A stretch of DNA of 64,000 bases from Brachionus plicatilis. Lineage: Eukaryota > Rotifera > Eurotatoria > Ploima > Brachionidae. Positions within the stretch are counted from its first letter, which is position 1; each line of letters opens with the position of its first letter. The DNA lies in the NCBI GenBank assembly GCA_010279815.1, contig QEOQ01000303.1:623567-687566 (forward strand). The letters are read 5' to 3'. Below the pieces are notes generated by a model. It was not told the DNA's origin and made no database searches. It saw nothing but the letters and a program-made list of their open reading frames with translations. Below, piece by piece: positions 49,198 to 60,909 of this stretch. The position numbers were made by a program, and so were the translations under genes.

Positions 49198-51062
49198 GGT
49201 GACCAAAAAATTGTCTTTTATCACAATTGGTCAATTCAAGTGATTTTATCAATTTATTTTCAATAAAAGCCTTCAAGTTCAAACTAGTTTATTCAAGTGC
49301 TCAAATCTTAAAGTACTTGATCGATGAATTGATTTTCAAAGATCAATATATAAACGAAAAACAAGATACAGACCCACTTAACATATGAAATAAAGCACAC
49401 ACATCTTCCTAGCAATAAAATGATCATAAATTTCAAATTTTCGAGCATTTATCCTTATCACAATCATCAATTGCTATTTTAGTGTTTATGACAATAAAAA
49501 GGACATTTAGGCTAAGATAAGACTCTATATCAATAATCAATCAAAAACAATCAATGATTGATTTATATTTCAATTAAGACCAACAAAAAAAAAAACGATA
49601 ACAATGCCTGTTTAATGTAAAATAAGTTTTGGAAAACAGAATAAAGTGCTTTTTTGTTTGTGGGCGTTTAGGTTTTTTTTTTTTGTTTTTTAAAGCCGTA
49701 GATAAAAAAAATTCTAATTACTCGACATTTTATCAGCGGCTCAAAGAGCAAAGCAAAAATGTCAAAGAGACTATAAATTTTTTATTGCGCTACAGGTACA
49801 TAAATGAGACTAGTTATTTAAATTGCAGGTCTGGGAAAATACGTTGGTGACTAATTAGTATTGGCAAGTCAATTTAGTGTAAAATTAGAAATGGCTTCTT
49901 AAATTACTCAATTATAATCTGCCTAGGGTGTTTTTTTTTGCGTAGATAAGGGTTCGAGGCCAGTCATCTGATTCAAGTATTAAGTACTTCAGCTTAATAA
50001 TTTGTTATTTTTGCAGATTTAAAATAGCTAAGGCCTTACAAGTTTTCAATAACAATTTTTAATTATATTTTAAAATAAACATTTACACATTAAGCCAAAC
50101 ATGTATGATATAAAAATGGTTGTTTATGTTGGAGAGTATTTTTATTTCGATTAAAATTTGTTCGCTTGTCTCACAGGAATCTTGAGATAAATCAATGTTT
50201 TGTGTTTGGATTTCGATTGTGGCACTGTTTTTAGTAGGAATTTTCAGAAATCACTTTGGAAGAGCGACTTCTAATTAAAGTTTATTTTTTTTAGACAATT
50301 TTTCACTCCGAGCAATATTCCCATTCTTGACAATTTATTTTTTTTCACAATATTTTCTCAATATTTCTTTTAGAATAAATTTGACTAGCGAATCTTACAA
50401 CCTACTGATCAAATTTTTACATCGATAAACTTTGTTAAATTGTTTGAACAAAACATTAAATTTATTCCGCAAAATTTAGACTTTATTTGAGAAAAACGTT
50501 TAATTTAGATATTAATCTATTAAATGTTTAAATTAAATTAAAAATAAATATTCAACAATTCTTTTAACATGATGAATTTTATTTATTTTCTTCCTATCTA
50601 AACCATTATTTAATTCTTTCTCTTATCTTATCGAATCTAACAAAATAGACTCCAAAGAACTCTAAGTCATTCGGACGGTCCATTTGGTCACTTCGCGGTA
50701 TTATTTAAAAAAAAATTGCCAACATACCATTTCATCGTTTTAAATGATTTGTAAGATAGACTAAATATTTTAATTATTATTTATTAGATCTAAGTCTAGT
50801 TGGAAAATTAAAAAAAAAACAAAACAAAATTTTTTAAGACAGTTAATTATGAAAATTATTTTATTTAAAAATAAGTTATGTAAAAACTGTTATTTTAAAT
50901 AATAGTTAAAAATTGAAAATAATTGAAAATTATCCACCTTTTTAAGCTAAAAAAATTTCAACAAAAATATTAAAAAATGGTTTTGTGGCTTTCAGTTTTA
51001 AAGAATTTAACAAACCGATGAATAAAAACTTATTAATTTTTTTTTAATTTAAAAATTTGTTC
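49198..51062. other. Gene-free stretch
   Basis: Nothing recognised. A B-box-like GGTTCGAGGCC near 49950 has no convincing tRNA around it. Confidence 0.4.
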
Positions 51063-51231
51063 TGTGAATGAAACATGATTCAGCATACAAAGTAACATCA
51101 GCTGCCAAACTCCACAAATGGTGTGAAAGATCTCTGCAATATTCACTACTCTAGAATATTTTGAGATTTCATTTCTGCTTATTTTGCAGAGTTTTGCCAG
51201 AATTCGGTTTGGAATCATGTTTCTCTCACAT
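51063..51231. mobile_element. Palindromic element, TGCAGAG-core family, copy 5
   Basis: The ends contain GAAACATGATTC (51070-51081) and its exact complement GAATCATGTTTC (51212-51223), each with a TGTGA-like extension outside. The core (about 51127-51196: TCTCTGCAATATTCACTAC, ATTTCTGCTTATTTTGCAGA, GTTTTGCC) aligns by eye with the core of the element at 30023-30377. About 170 bp, no ORF. Confidence 0.72.
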
Positions 51232-53234
51232 AACTGATTTTTGACTTAAACTTATAGAATAAAGTCAGATTGTTTCATCAATTCTATTCTTTTTTTTTTC
51301 AACAATGCCATAATAAAAATAATTTAAAATTATCTCATTTATAGAGTAATTCTCAAATTTTTTGTAACAACATGATTAAAAAAATTAATTTTCAATTTAT
51401 TCAATGTTCATCAAAAACGTATCACTTAAAATTTTTTTGTGTTAATATTTTTTTAAAATGTTGAAAAAAATTTTAATTTTAGTCTGCATTTTAGTTGTAA
51501 GACTTATGTAAAGGCACTATGATCTAGTCGATCATCTCGATCACCACCAGTTTGGAGAAGATGTGTTTGTTAATCATAGTAAATGCATGACTGAGTGACG
51601 TAATAGTGTAGATTTGAGTTAAAGACAGAAGATAAGATAAAATAGATAATGGAAGAATGTGAATCGATTATTGAGAAAAGATAAAAAATTTAAATTTATT
51701 TATTCTAGGCTTATCAGGTATGAGTATAAACATAGACATTTATTTGTCTTATAAAAACAAATAGAGCTGATTATAAAACACTGATAAGTTGATTTTAATC
51801 GATAGTAATTAGTTTATTGTTGCATTTAGTTATCGTTAATTAAAATCTAATTTCGAAAATCAGTTGTCTTGGACTTGAGCAATAAAATAAATTTCTGAAG
51901 GTAATGTTATGAGAATAATAAAAGATGAGCAATTTTTAGTAAGTAATTGTGAATAGTTTGAAAATTTGATGAGTTTTTGTGTTGGCCATAAAAAAATAAT
52001 TTACCGTATCAAATAGCGATTTATGACCTCAATAGGCAATAAAGGTCGACATAAACGAAAGTCAAAATTTACATAAAAAACTCTGATTGTTTACGCTAAA
52101 ATCGCATTATTCTAGTTCTATATAAAATAAAAAAAAAAAGAAACGAACAAACAAATGGAATGCTGATTCAAGCAAATCTCTAAAGCGATTTAAATGTGTC
52201 ACTATAAAATTTAGAATCAATTGATTGATAAGCAAATAATTAAAATTCTTCTATGCTTTTATTGTGATCGGATTTTTCTGTTAAAATAGTTCTCATTTCT
52301 GGAGGTGTTAGCAAAATATTTGGTCCAAGCTATGTTTTAAAAATCGATTATTTATATTTGGCCTTGGGGCGCACAAATTTTGTCACACACAAACAAAATT
52401 CAACTGGACATTGTTTATTCAAGGTTTTTATTTTGCAGCGCCAAGGCCCGTTATTAAATTAGCAACAGATTTAAAAACAGCGCTTAATTAAAAGTTAAAT
52501 TTGTTCCGTTGTTGAGCTGAATTTAAAGCTATGGTTTTTAATTAAAAAGATAAACAAATATATGAGCATGCAGTTGGATTAAAGAGGCCGTCCATGGTCT
52601 GCTCATGCGAAAATTATTAAAAACGTTCAGTTCCCGCGCGAGCTTCTGCTTTTGAAAAGTGTTTATGAACAATTGCATAAGAGAGTTGAATTTTCAGTCC
52701 CAAAAGTTATAAATCACGTCTCGGACCAGATCTCATTGCCATACACAAACAATACTCGGTCCATTTGAAACGTTTCATTAAACACTTAACACACACACAT
52801 TAAAATTGTTTATCGTAAATATCTGATCGTAGATTTTGTTTTTTGGCTACACCGAAACGATTTAGATTTATATCTTAAATATTTAAACGTTTAGTTTGAC
52901 TTGAATGATTTGGTTTATTTGTCAAGTGTGATGTAATTAAAAATGTCGTTTGGAAAAACATTTTTTACCGCTTGACGGCCTTTTGTTCTCTGCCGATTTT
53001 AAGATAAGGAAATTTGGTCAACTTCGAAGTCAATTGAAGTGTGTTTATTTTACGTTTATTAAACGAATATTAACACAATCAATCATGATCTTGGTCTTAT
53101 CTTTTAATCACGATTTTTATGTATTTAAAGCCATTGAATCCGTTTCAATCCGTGATTTTTACTAGTTACCTTTTTGTAATAAATCGTACTTGTAAGATTT
53201 TATGAGAAATCATGTATTAAATTTAGCCACGAAA
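51232..53234. other. Gene-free stretch with one GC-richer structured segment
   Basis: No gene recognised. At 52360-52448, GGCCTTGGGGCGC pairs with GCGCCAAGGCC, and AAATTTTGT with ACAAAATT inside it, giving a nested hairpin in otherwise AT-rich DNA (see findings). Confidence 0.4.
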
Positions 53235-53502
53235 ATTGTAGGCTACAATTCTAGAAATGTAGCTACAATTGTAGGATTGTAGAAATGTAGCTTCAATTGT
53301 AGAATTGTAGAAATGTAGCTACAATTGTAGGATTGTAGAAATGTAGCTACAATTGTAGGATTGTAGAAATGTAGCTACAATTGTAGGATTGTAGAAATGT
53401 AGCTACAATTGTAGAATTGTAGAAATGTAGCTACAATTGTAGAATTGTAGAAATGTAGCTACAATTGTAGAAATTTAGCTACAGTGTAGGCTACAATTGT
53501 AA
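53235..53502. repeat. 28-bp tandem satellite, about 9 units
   Basis: The unit is GTAGCTACAATTGTAG followed by GATTGTAGAAAT, repeated with few changes; edge units are shortened. Each unit contains the palindrome CTACAATTGTAG, also present in the 34-bp satellite inside the anosmin gene. It ends about 0.8 kb upstream of that gene. Confidence 0.93.
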
Positions 53503-54298
53503 AGCTAATTGTTGAGTTTACCGTTCGTCCAAAAGGTGGAGAGTCACTAAAAAGGCTTTAATGTAGTTCTTATTTTTAGACGCCTTTGAGTTGTCTGGAA
53601 AAATGCGTGCCATTTAAACTAGGATAGTTTCTAAGTGAAGATTACGGTGACGATTAAAAGATTAAAGGTATGGCCAATTTAATCTATCGGTAATTATTTA
53701 GATCAATGCTGAGAATAATCAGAGCTTATTATAAGGATTGAGTTTGTTTAGAACAAAAGAGAGAAACTAATTGTTCGTACTTTAATTAGACAGCGCAAGG
53801 AATCAAAAAGATAGCTCAAGTATTTTTGAGAGAGAGAACACTTGAAAATAAAAACAAACAGTTATGAAATTTAAAAATCATAAATGCTCAATTATTCACT
53901 ATTGGTCGGTGTTGATGACAAACAGTTCTAAACTTTTGTTCTCGTTTCCGAGTTATGCAAGTTGAGCAATTATGCATGTAAAACACTAGTGAGTACTAGG
54001 CAAATGACTTTTTCACATTTAGTTGACAAAAAATTCAGTCAACAAAAAAAAATTTCAAATTTATTCAAAACTTAGTCTCAATTGATATTAGAAAAAAAAA
54101 GGACACCGCTTCGACACTTGTTATAAGAGACGAGCCGCGTCCGTCCGTTTTATTTAAATATTTACTATTTAAACATAAAGCTACTTGAGCACACTCAAAT
54201 TTGACAAAAAATTAACTTTATCACATTCGTTTCTCTTTAGATTAAATAGCTAGAAAACAATGTATAAAAGTCTATGAACAATTAACGACAAAAACACA
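53503..54298. other. Putative promoter region of anosmin-1
   Basis: Non-coding. TATAAAAG at 54263-54270 lies only 29 bp before the start codon. If used, it would give an almost leaderless mRNA, so its role is uncertain. Confidence 0.35.
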
Positions 54299-57200
54299 AT
54301 GCAACTAATTCACTTCTTTTTTTTCATATCTATAATTTTTTATGTTGCCGAGTCTTCTTCGTCATTTGACTCATTGATATCTTCTCAATGTAAAGCTCGT
54401 TGTTTGTCGTTGATTCCATGGAAACTCAACGAAAGGCGTGTTCGTTCCATTCACCGATCATTAATGCTAAGACAATCGAATAAGAAAAGATTTACCAACA
54501 ATTCAGACCAACACTTACGAATACGATGGCAAAAAGTTATGGACCTCTGCACTAAAAATGAAAACTGTCTTCAAGTACTTTTTTTGATTTTTATTATTGT
54601 AATCTTTAATAAATATTTTAATTTTAAGTGTACATCACCATGCGAGATACCCACAAGTTTATTATCAAATTGCAAATACCTTTGTAAAGTAAGTCTACTT
54701 AAATTTTTATATAGCAATTGTAGCCTACATTATGTAGCCTACACTCTACAATTGTAGCCTACATTATGTAGCCTACACTCTACAATTGTAGCCTACATTA
54801 TGTAGCCTACACTCTACAATTGTAGCCTACATTATGTAGCCTACATTATGCAGCCTACACTCTACAATTGTAGCCTACATTATGTAGCCTACACTCTACA
54901 ATTGTAGCCTACATTATGTAGCCTACACGACAATTTGAAGTTTAAGATCAATTTTTGATGCTCAAATGATCAAATCAAACTAAAACTATTAAATAAATTG
55001 GTATTACTTAATAGAAATAATGCAGTGATACATTTTTGGATTTAACATACTATGTTTAATAAAAAAAACTCTGCAATATCAAAATGAACAATGCAGAATG
55101 TCCGCCATCGAAATGATGCTATTTTTAGTTAATAATTTTTATGCAGACTTTTGCAGATTTTACCTTTAAATTTAACAAAGTATGTTAAAACCAAAAGTTT
55201 ACCTCTACATTAATTCTATTAAAAAATAAAAATTTATTTTATAGTTTTAGTGTGATATGATAATTTTGAGCATCAAAAATTGATCACATACTTCAACTTG
55301 CCGCCTACACTCTACAATTGTAGCCTACATTATGTAGCCAAAATTTTTTTAGTGAAAAATATATATTAAATTTTGAAAAATTTTAGAATCAAAACCAAAT
55401 GTGTATTGATTCATGCAATTTATTAAATGAGCTAAACGAATCCAAAAACGGCCAATGTCCAGTGATAAAGACAAATCCAGATTGTTCATCAAGAAAAAGT
55501 CAAATAGCCAATTTGGCCGAACAAAATAACATCGATTCCGATTTAAGTGGCCCATTGGTCACTACATGCAGCAAAGATTCTGATTGTGGTGAAATTCAAA
55601 AATGTTGTCCAATTAATCCAATATGTCCACAACAAGGCCAAATATGCCAGAAGCCGCTCATATCCGACTTCAGTATTCCATCGGTTCCAATTAACTTAAA
55701 CATTACTGAACGCAAAAAGGGAAAAACTGTCATACTGAAGTGGCAATCGGTGTTTGACCGAAACCAGCCGACCATATTTGTTGTGGAAGGAAAATGGTCA
55801 ATAAACACACCGGACTCTGAGCCAGACATGACAAAATGGGGCTATCTCACTCACACAACAAACAGCGACTGGGTCATAATTCGAAGCATAAACCGAGGCA
55901 GGTGGTACAAATTTCGCGTGGCCGCCATATCAAAATCGGGCTCGTTTGGCTACTCCAAACCAACCGACCTGTTCATACTCTCATCACCTCCCAAACCGCC
56001 AACGCGACCTCAAAATTTAACCATCAACCAAATATACCTAAGCCAAGACACCACTTCTGTCGACGTGGACATTTCATGGCTGCCTCCAAAGCGATCCGAT
56101 TTGCCAATCGAAAACTACAAAATCAGCTGGTATCTACGCGAAAACGACAATGACGAAATTCTGAACGACGATGACGAATCTGGCGAAGAAAGCGAACAAC
56201 ATCAATTCGCCTCAAATAATCCAACTGACAGCGATTTGGTCAGTGCCGGCCAAATGAACAAACACACGATCAGAGGCCTGATCAAAAATTGTAAATACCG
56301 CTTGGAAATAAGAGCAATTACCAAGCACGAGACAAACACGTTGACCAGCAAACCATTCAAGACCAGACTGGACACCAGCAAGATAAGCATTGTACCGGTC
56401 TCTTCAAGTCTCAAATCAGCTCAACTAAACGAATACAGAGGCCAAGATTTTTTTGAGAATAAAAATAAAATATTTGACAAAAAAGAGTCTAGTTTATTGG
56501 CATTGCCAAAAGTTGAATCGCCACTCATCTACAATCTGACTGTGCAAACTCCGTACTTCTTGAACGGCCTTGCCAAAGCCAGGGTGACATGGGCCGCAGA
56601 TTATTTGAACAATGAAGGCTCACACAACCAACAAACTCTTTTTACTCTCACTTGGTTTGCCATCAAATGCTTTGGCTACGACCGATCGCTGCCAAATCCG
56701 ATAACAGCGTCCACTGTTGATTCTCATTTTGATGTGTACGAGCTGAAATTTGACTGTGACTATGTGGTAAATGTTCGTTTGGGCCAGACCGAACTCGCTA
56801 AATCCAAGGCCAGTCCGCAGATTGTCTCGGCCCAATTCAAAGTTCCATCGTGTCCTGAAATACACGTGATTAGTCTGCATAAGCCTAGATGCTATGACAA
56901 ATACGCCGATGTTCTAACAGGACAAATTAGTGACAAGACCATTAATAGGGACATTGCACAAAATTTTGTTTACAATTTAATGTTCAAAACTGATTCGACG
57001 ACCACCTTTCCGACCACCACTACAACCACATCTACGACTACCTCACCAAAATCTTCAATTGACGAGTATGCAATTAGAAAATCATTTCGTAGACTGCCTA
57101 TTGTGAACGACATTGAATACAAAGTGATTGACAAGTCTCTTAGTACAAATAGATATTCAGTGGAGTTTTCATGGAGTGTGCCATTTGTTTTTGACAGGAG

Positions 57201-57585
57201 CTTGTTTAAGAATTACCAGATAACTGTTGAAGCACGTGACGACCAAGTGACGGTCGATGACGCCTATTTTAGATCAATCGGCGCCATAGTCGACAAAGAT
57301 CAGCAAAGCTTTGTGGTCAGAGAAATTTTGCCTCGGGTCGAGTACTTGTTTCAGATTGAGACTATCGGATATGATGGTCGACATGGACTGATCAAAAGTG
57401 TTCAATTCAAAGTCGAAGACAAACACGATATTGCCTTTAGTGGCATCAACAGACTTGATTACGAGGATGCTAACGAGTTGTTTTTGCTCAGATCCGCTTC
57501 GACCAAATCGTTTGGCTGGACCACCAAATGGGTTTCTATTCTAACAGTATTATCTGGATTCGTCACCTCAAGGATATTTGTATGA
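54299..57585 (+). CDS. ANOS1: Anosmin-1 (Kallmann syndrome 1 homologue)
   Basis: Extracellular heparan-sulfate-binding guidance/adhesion protein of neurons. Exons 54299-54574, 54629-54688 and 55387-57585, all phase 0; 844 residues. A signal peptide (about 1-20) is followed by a Cys-rich N-terminal module (Q-C-K-A-R-C, D-L-C-T, C-T-S-P-C-E, N-C-K-Y-L-C-K) continuing through C-I-D-S-C. The WAP four-disulfide domain (about 136-199) ends D-S-D-C-G-E-I-Q-K-C-C-P with eight cysteines in order. Four fibronectin III domains lie at about 209-311, 315-446, 486-596 and 700-796. The second carries an acidic insert (D-D-D-E-S-G-E-E-S-E) in a loop, and a Thr-rich linker precedes the fourth. The C-terminus is hydrophobic (W-V-S-I-L-T-V-L-S-G-F), suggesting a GPI anchor; vertebrate anosmin lacks this. 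Polyadenylation signal AATAAA at 57811. Intron 2 (698 bp) carries repeats. Confidence 0.95.
54718..54928. repeat. 34-bp tandem satellite in anosmin intron 2
   Basis: The unit is TTGTAGCCTACATTATGTAG followed by CCTACACTCTACAA, about six copies; one copy has an extra CTACATTATGCAGC-like segment. A further partial unit lies at 55304-55340 on the other side of the palindromic element. Confidence 0.93.
54929..55303. mobile_element. Palindromic element, TGCAGAG-core family, copy 6, in anosmin intron 2
   Basis: Nearly the whole 375 bp is an inverted repeat. The left arm reads GACAATTTGAAG, ATCAATTTTTGATGCTCAAA, AAACTAAAACTATTAAATAA, TTAATAGAAATAATGCAG and TTTAACATACTATGTTTAA; each block is complemented in order on the right side (55170-55303). 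The centre has AAAACTCTGCAATAT and ATGCAGACTTTTGCAGATTT. Satellite units sit directly outside both ends. Confidence 0.87.
55304..55340. repeat. Partial 34-bp satellite unit, right of the palindrome
   Basis: GCCTACACTCTACAATTGTA followed by GCCTACATTATGTAGCC repeats the unit found left of the element, so satellite brackets the palindrome on both sides. Confidence 0.9.
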
Positions 57586-58329
57586 GCTCAACAAATGATG
57601 TCATAGTAAAATTAAACTCAGTGAATTTATATTTAATTTATAGTTTTTATGAAAATGATCCGAAATTTAATCTAAATTAATTTTGTTGTATGAAAAAATT
57701 GTTGCAAATTTTCTAGCTTCGTTTTTCGCCTTTTTGTGTAAATATTTTTTTTATCAAATTTTAATTTTTTTGTTCTTTTTGCCTAAAACAAAATTGCCAT
57801 TTGTAAATTAAATAAAGTTTTTAAAAAGAGTTTTTTTTTGGTATTTTTTTTATATGGTTTAAATAAAGTGCTATTAGCAGTAACTAAAAATTAAACGTGT
57901 AATTGCAGTTCACGAGGCTACACTTGGTAGCTTGCATTACAAATAAAATTACATCTTTTTGTAATCAAAAGTTTGCTTCCATTGTGTAATTTAATTGATG
58001 AGTAAATTGAACAAAAACATTTCCTTTTGTTGCAAAATATAAACCTATAAATAGAAGAATTTTCCTATAAAATCGAAACATACTTCAATACCTTTTGTAG
58101 CGCTCTTTTTACCGAATTTACAATCTTTGAGTTCTTTTTTATATTAATTGAATAAATAAATGATAAAATTTAAATCTTATAGTTCTATTTTAAAATTTTA
58201 AATTTTAAATTAAAAATTAATTGAAGAATTTTTAAATTCTTAAATGATATTTAACAAGTTTTGACCATTAAATGTAATTAAGCCTGGTATTTGTAAAATT
58301 AATTTTTTTCAATTTTTTTTATACATTAT
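57586..58329. other. 3' flank of anosmin-1
   Basis: Contains the polyadenylation signal AATAAA (57811-57816) with T-rich sequence after it. Nothing else recognised. Confidence 0.5.
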
Positions 58330-58330
58330 T

Positions 58331-58741
58331 CGCTTCTTATAGAGCAAGGAAATTGTGTCTTTCCTTTCGATGATCTTTTCCCTTTACCGTTGCTTCTCCC
58401 CATGTCATCCCCATTTCGGTGAGCTCCAAGTTACTGCTGGTTGTTCTACTTTCCGTCTCCTGTGAGATGTCCATTGAATGTCTCTGTTTAGTTTGAGTTA
58501 AGTTGTTCCTTTAAGTCTTGTCCAAGCCACCGAAGTATTTTATTCTTAATGCCTTGACTCATTGGTTTTAAATTCTTTGTTCTTTAAGCGTTTGAGATTG
58601 TTTCACGCCATTGTATTCAGAAAATCTTCCTTAGGCTTCCAGTATGAATCGAACTTGACATCCTCCAATATGGGCTCCCGTGCATCAGTGTTACTTTTAC
58701 TACACTTCTGTGCAGTTTAAGCTTTTCTTGTTGTAGCTTCA
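58331..58741 (-). mobile_element. LINE 3'-terminal fragment, RTE/I-type tail
   Basis: The minus strand reads V-V-K-V-T-L-M-H-G-S-P-Y-W-R-M, then K-I-L-R-W-L-G-Q-D-L, then L-T-G-D-G-K and M-T-W-G-E-A-T-type sequence. It matches the familiar tail of I/RTE-like LINEs (V-K-x-x-L-L-Y-G-S-E-T-W ... R-W-L-G-H-x-x-R ... T-W-R-R). Several stops; a different LINE lineage from the CR1-type pieces at 2-24 kb. Confidence 0.7.
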
Positions 58742-58745
58742 CGGA

Positions 58746-59827
58746 AAATAATTTTTCTAATGTAAAATAAAGAAAAAAATAAAACATCAATTAGATTCAA
58801 ATTAATTATTAATTTGATTTATTAAAAAAATAAAATAAATTTTTTATTCTATGTATCGCTTTTATAAGACTCCGAGCATTATATAACTTAGGGAAGCTAC
58901 AACTCGATTTGTGTACTATCGATGGAGTTTCTAACTTGGTTTTTTGCACAAGAAGCAGATAATCAACAAAATCAAAGCTTTCAAGTCTTGCTGTTAATTC
59001 CCCAAAAACTCTCAAACTGAGAGATGTTTTTTCATGACATATTCAATCCGAATTAACTTGAATCTACTTAGGATATTATACAATTGTACTGAATTACTAA
59101 TGATTAAAGGTTTTCTCCTTTTAAAATCGACGATTACCATTTTTTTAAACGAACTATATAGCTACAAACTAATTTTTTAAAATTACCTAGCCACTACTTA
59201 GTTACTTGATTATATTTTGCAATCTAGTTAGCAACTTGATTAAAAGTAAAGGGAAAATCTTTAACTTAAATTAAATTATCCATTTAAAATATTCCAAACT
59301 TCAAAATGAGATAAAGATGAATCTGAGCTATCTACAGAATTTTTACTGTCAAATAATTGAAAAAATTGTATTTAAAAGAATTTTAAAACTTTTTAATCAA
59401 AAAAATTTGACTTTTTATTCTCAATCATGTTACGAAAAAAGTTTTGGAAAAATACGATATGAGTAAAGAAGATTTTAATATTTGATTTAATAATTTGATA
59501 CCTTAATAATATTTTAAAATAATTAAGTCAATATTAATGGTAATGATATTGGTAAATCTGTATCAGATAGTGAATTTAGAATTGAATTTGAGAAAATTCA
59601 GATGATTCGAAATTCTTAGGTGAATATATACTAAAGCTGAAGAGCATTTAGATGCCGAAATCTTTCTCATATTTTTCTGCATCAAATCATACACTTTTAC
59701 CAAAAGCTGATTTGAAGTTATTGGTCAATTCAGTATTAACACCACCAATCGCAGATTTTTAATTTTTTTAATATTTCAAAGCTTTATTTTTAAATTTTTG
59801 AAAAAGGATTGTAATTTCTAAAAATGC
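58746..59827. other. AT-rich spacer
   Basis: Nothing recognised. Confidence 0.35.
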
Positions 59828-59890
59828 AATGAAATATAATTGCGCATTTAAAAATGTTTGAGCAAGATTGAGCGCTTAAAATTTGATCAA
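59828..59890. repeat. Partial relative of the 31.0-kb foldback MITE
   Basis: GCAATGAAATATAATTGCGC and the following ATTTAAAAATGTTTGAGCAA resemble the right arm of the element at 31049-31229. No second arm was seen. Confidence 0.4.
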
Positions 59891-60686
59891 TAATTTTTCT
59901 TTGCTATGAAAACAATTTTTTAAAGCAATTATTCTATTACGAAATATTTTATTTTATTGTAATTGAATGCTCACCATCTCCTCCAGTTCCGCACTCTTCC
60001 AAAGTTCATGATTTAAGCTTTCTTTGTACGGTTTATTTTTAAATGTTTTACTAGCTTGATTATTATTCGAAATTGTATTCCAAGATATATTCGAAATTAC
60101 AAGTCCTGTGTTTGAAAGTCGAAGAGTTCTATTTGCCAAACGTTAAATTATTTTTTATTAAAGAAATTCATTTAATATTTAAGAATATATTTTTTCAACT
60201 ATCGATTGCGTTGAAAGTTAAAACCAATTAATTAATTCATTAGAATTCTATTAAGTTAATGTATTTTATCGAAATAAAAAAATAATTTAATGTTGTTTTT
60301 TGAAAGCTGTTTTTTTAGTTAAAATAATAATTTTTAATCTTTTGTTGATCTAAATTGTCTTAAAATGTTATATGTTTATCGATTTTTAGCCTTAAACAGG
60401 AAATTAAACTTTCCCTTTATTGATAAAAATTATGAAAAAAACTAAAATAACTAGAAAAATTACTTGGATATCGAATTCTTTTGTTAAATTAAAGTGTTTA
60501 GTTAAGAAAATACTCTAAAACAGTATCAAAATAGTGTTTTTGTCCTCAAGAGACCAAAAATTAGTTTAATTATATTTTAAATTGTAATATCATAAATGCA
60601 ACTTAATAATTAAATTAAAGATCGAAATTTTTTATAAATTTAATTATTGAGAACAACTAGAATTTAAATATCAAATATTTTTTATT
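59891..60686. other. AT-rich spacer
   Basis: Nothing recognised; a 61-codon minus-strand frame at 59954-60139 matches no family I know. Confidence 0.35.
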
Positions 60687-60909
60687 AATATTTGTTTTTT
60701 AACGTCGCACAAAAAGCCCAAGAATTTGTTTTTGGTGACTAAAAAAAAAAAGTTTTTTTAACTTACTTAAAAAATAAAAATTGAAAATTTCGTCATTAAG
60801 TTTGCTTCCATTTGCATAGATTTTCATCTTTGCTCTGAGAAATTAAATTTTTTCGGTAAACAAAAACCAAATTCTTGGACTTTTAGTGTGACGTAAAAAA
60901 ACAAATATT
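60687..60909. mobile_element. MITE with about 50-bp terminal inverted repeats
   Basis: The left end AATATTTGTTTTTTAACGTC, GCACAAAAAGCCCAAGAATT, TGTTTTTGG is inverted at the right end with few mismatches (ACCAAATTCTTGGACTTTTA, GTGTGACGTAAAAAAACAAA, TATT). The interior is about 120 bp. TA-type flanks are possible on both sides. No ORF. Confidence 0.82.

Noticed and set aside
49945..49965. B-box-like GGTTCGAGGCC
   Set aside because: No cloverleaf or matching A box at tRNA distance.
53235..53502. CRISPR-like regular repeats
   Set aside because: The 28-bp units are directly tandem without unique spacers, in a eukaryotic genome; it is a satellite.
54263..54270. TATA box of anosmin-1
   Set aside because: Too close to the start codon to give a normal 5' UTR; TATAAAA words are expected by chance in this composition.
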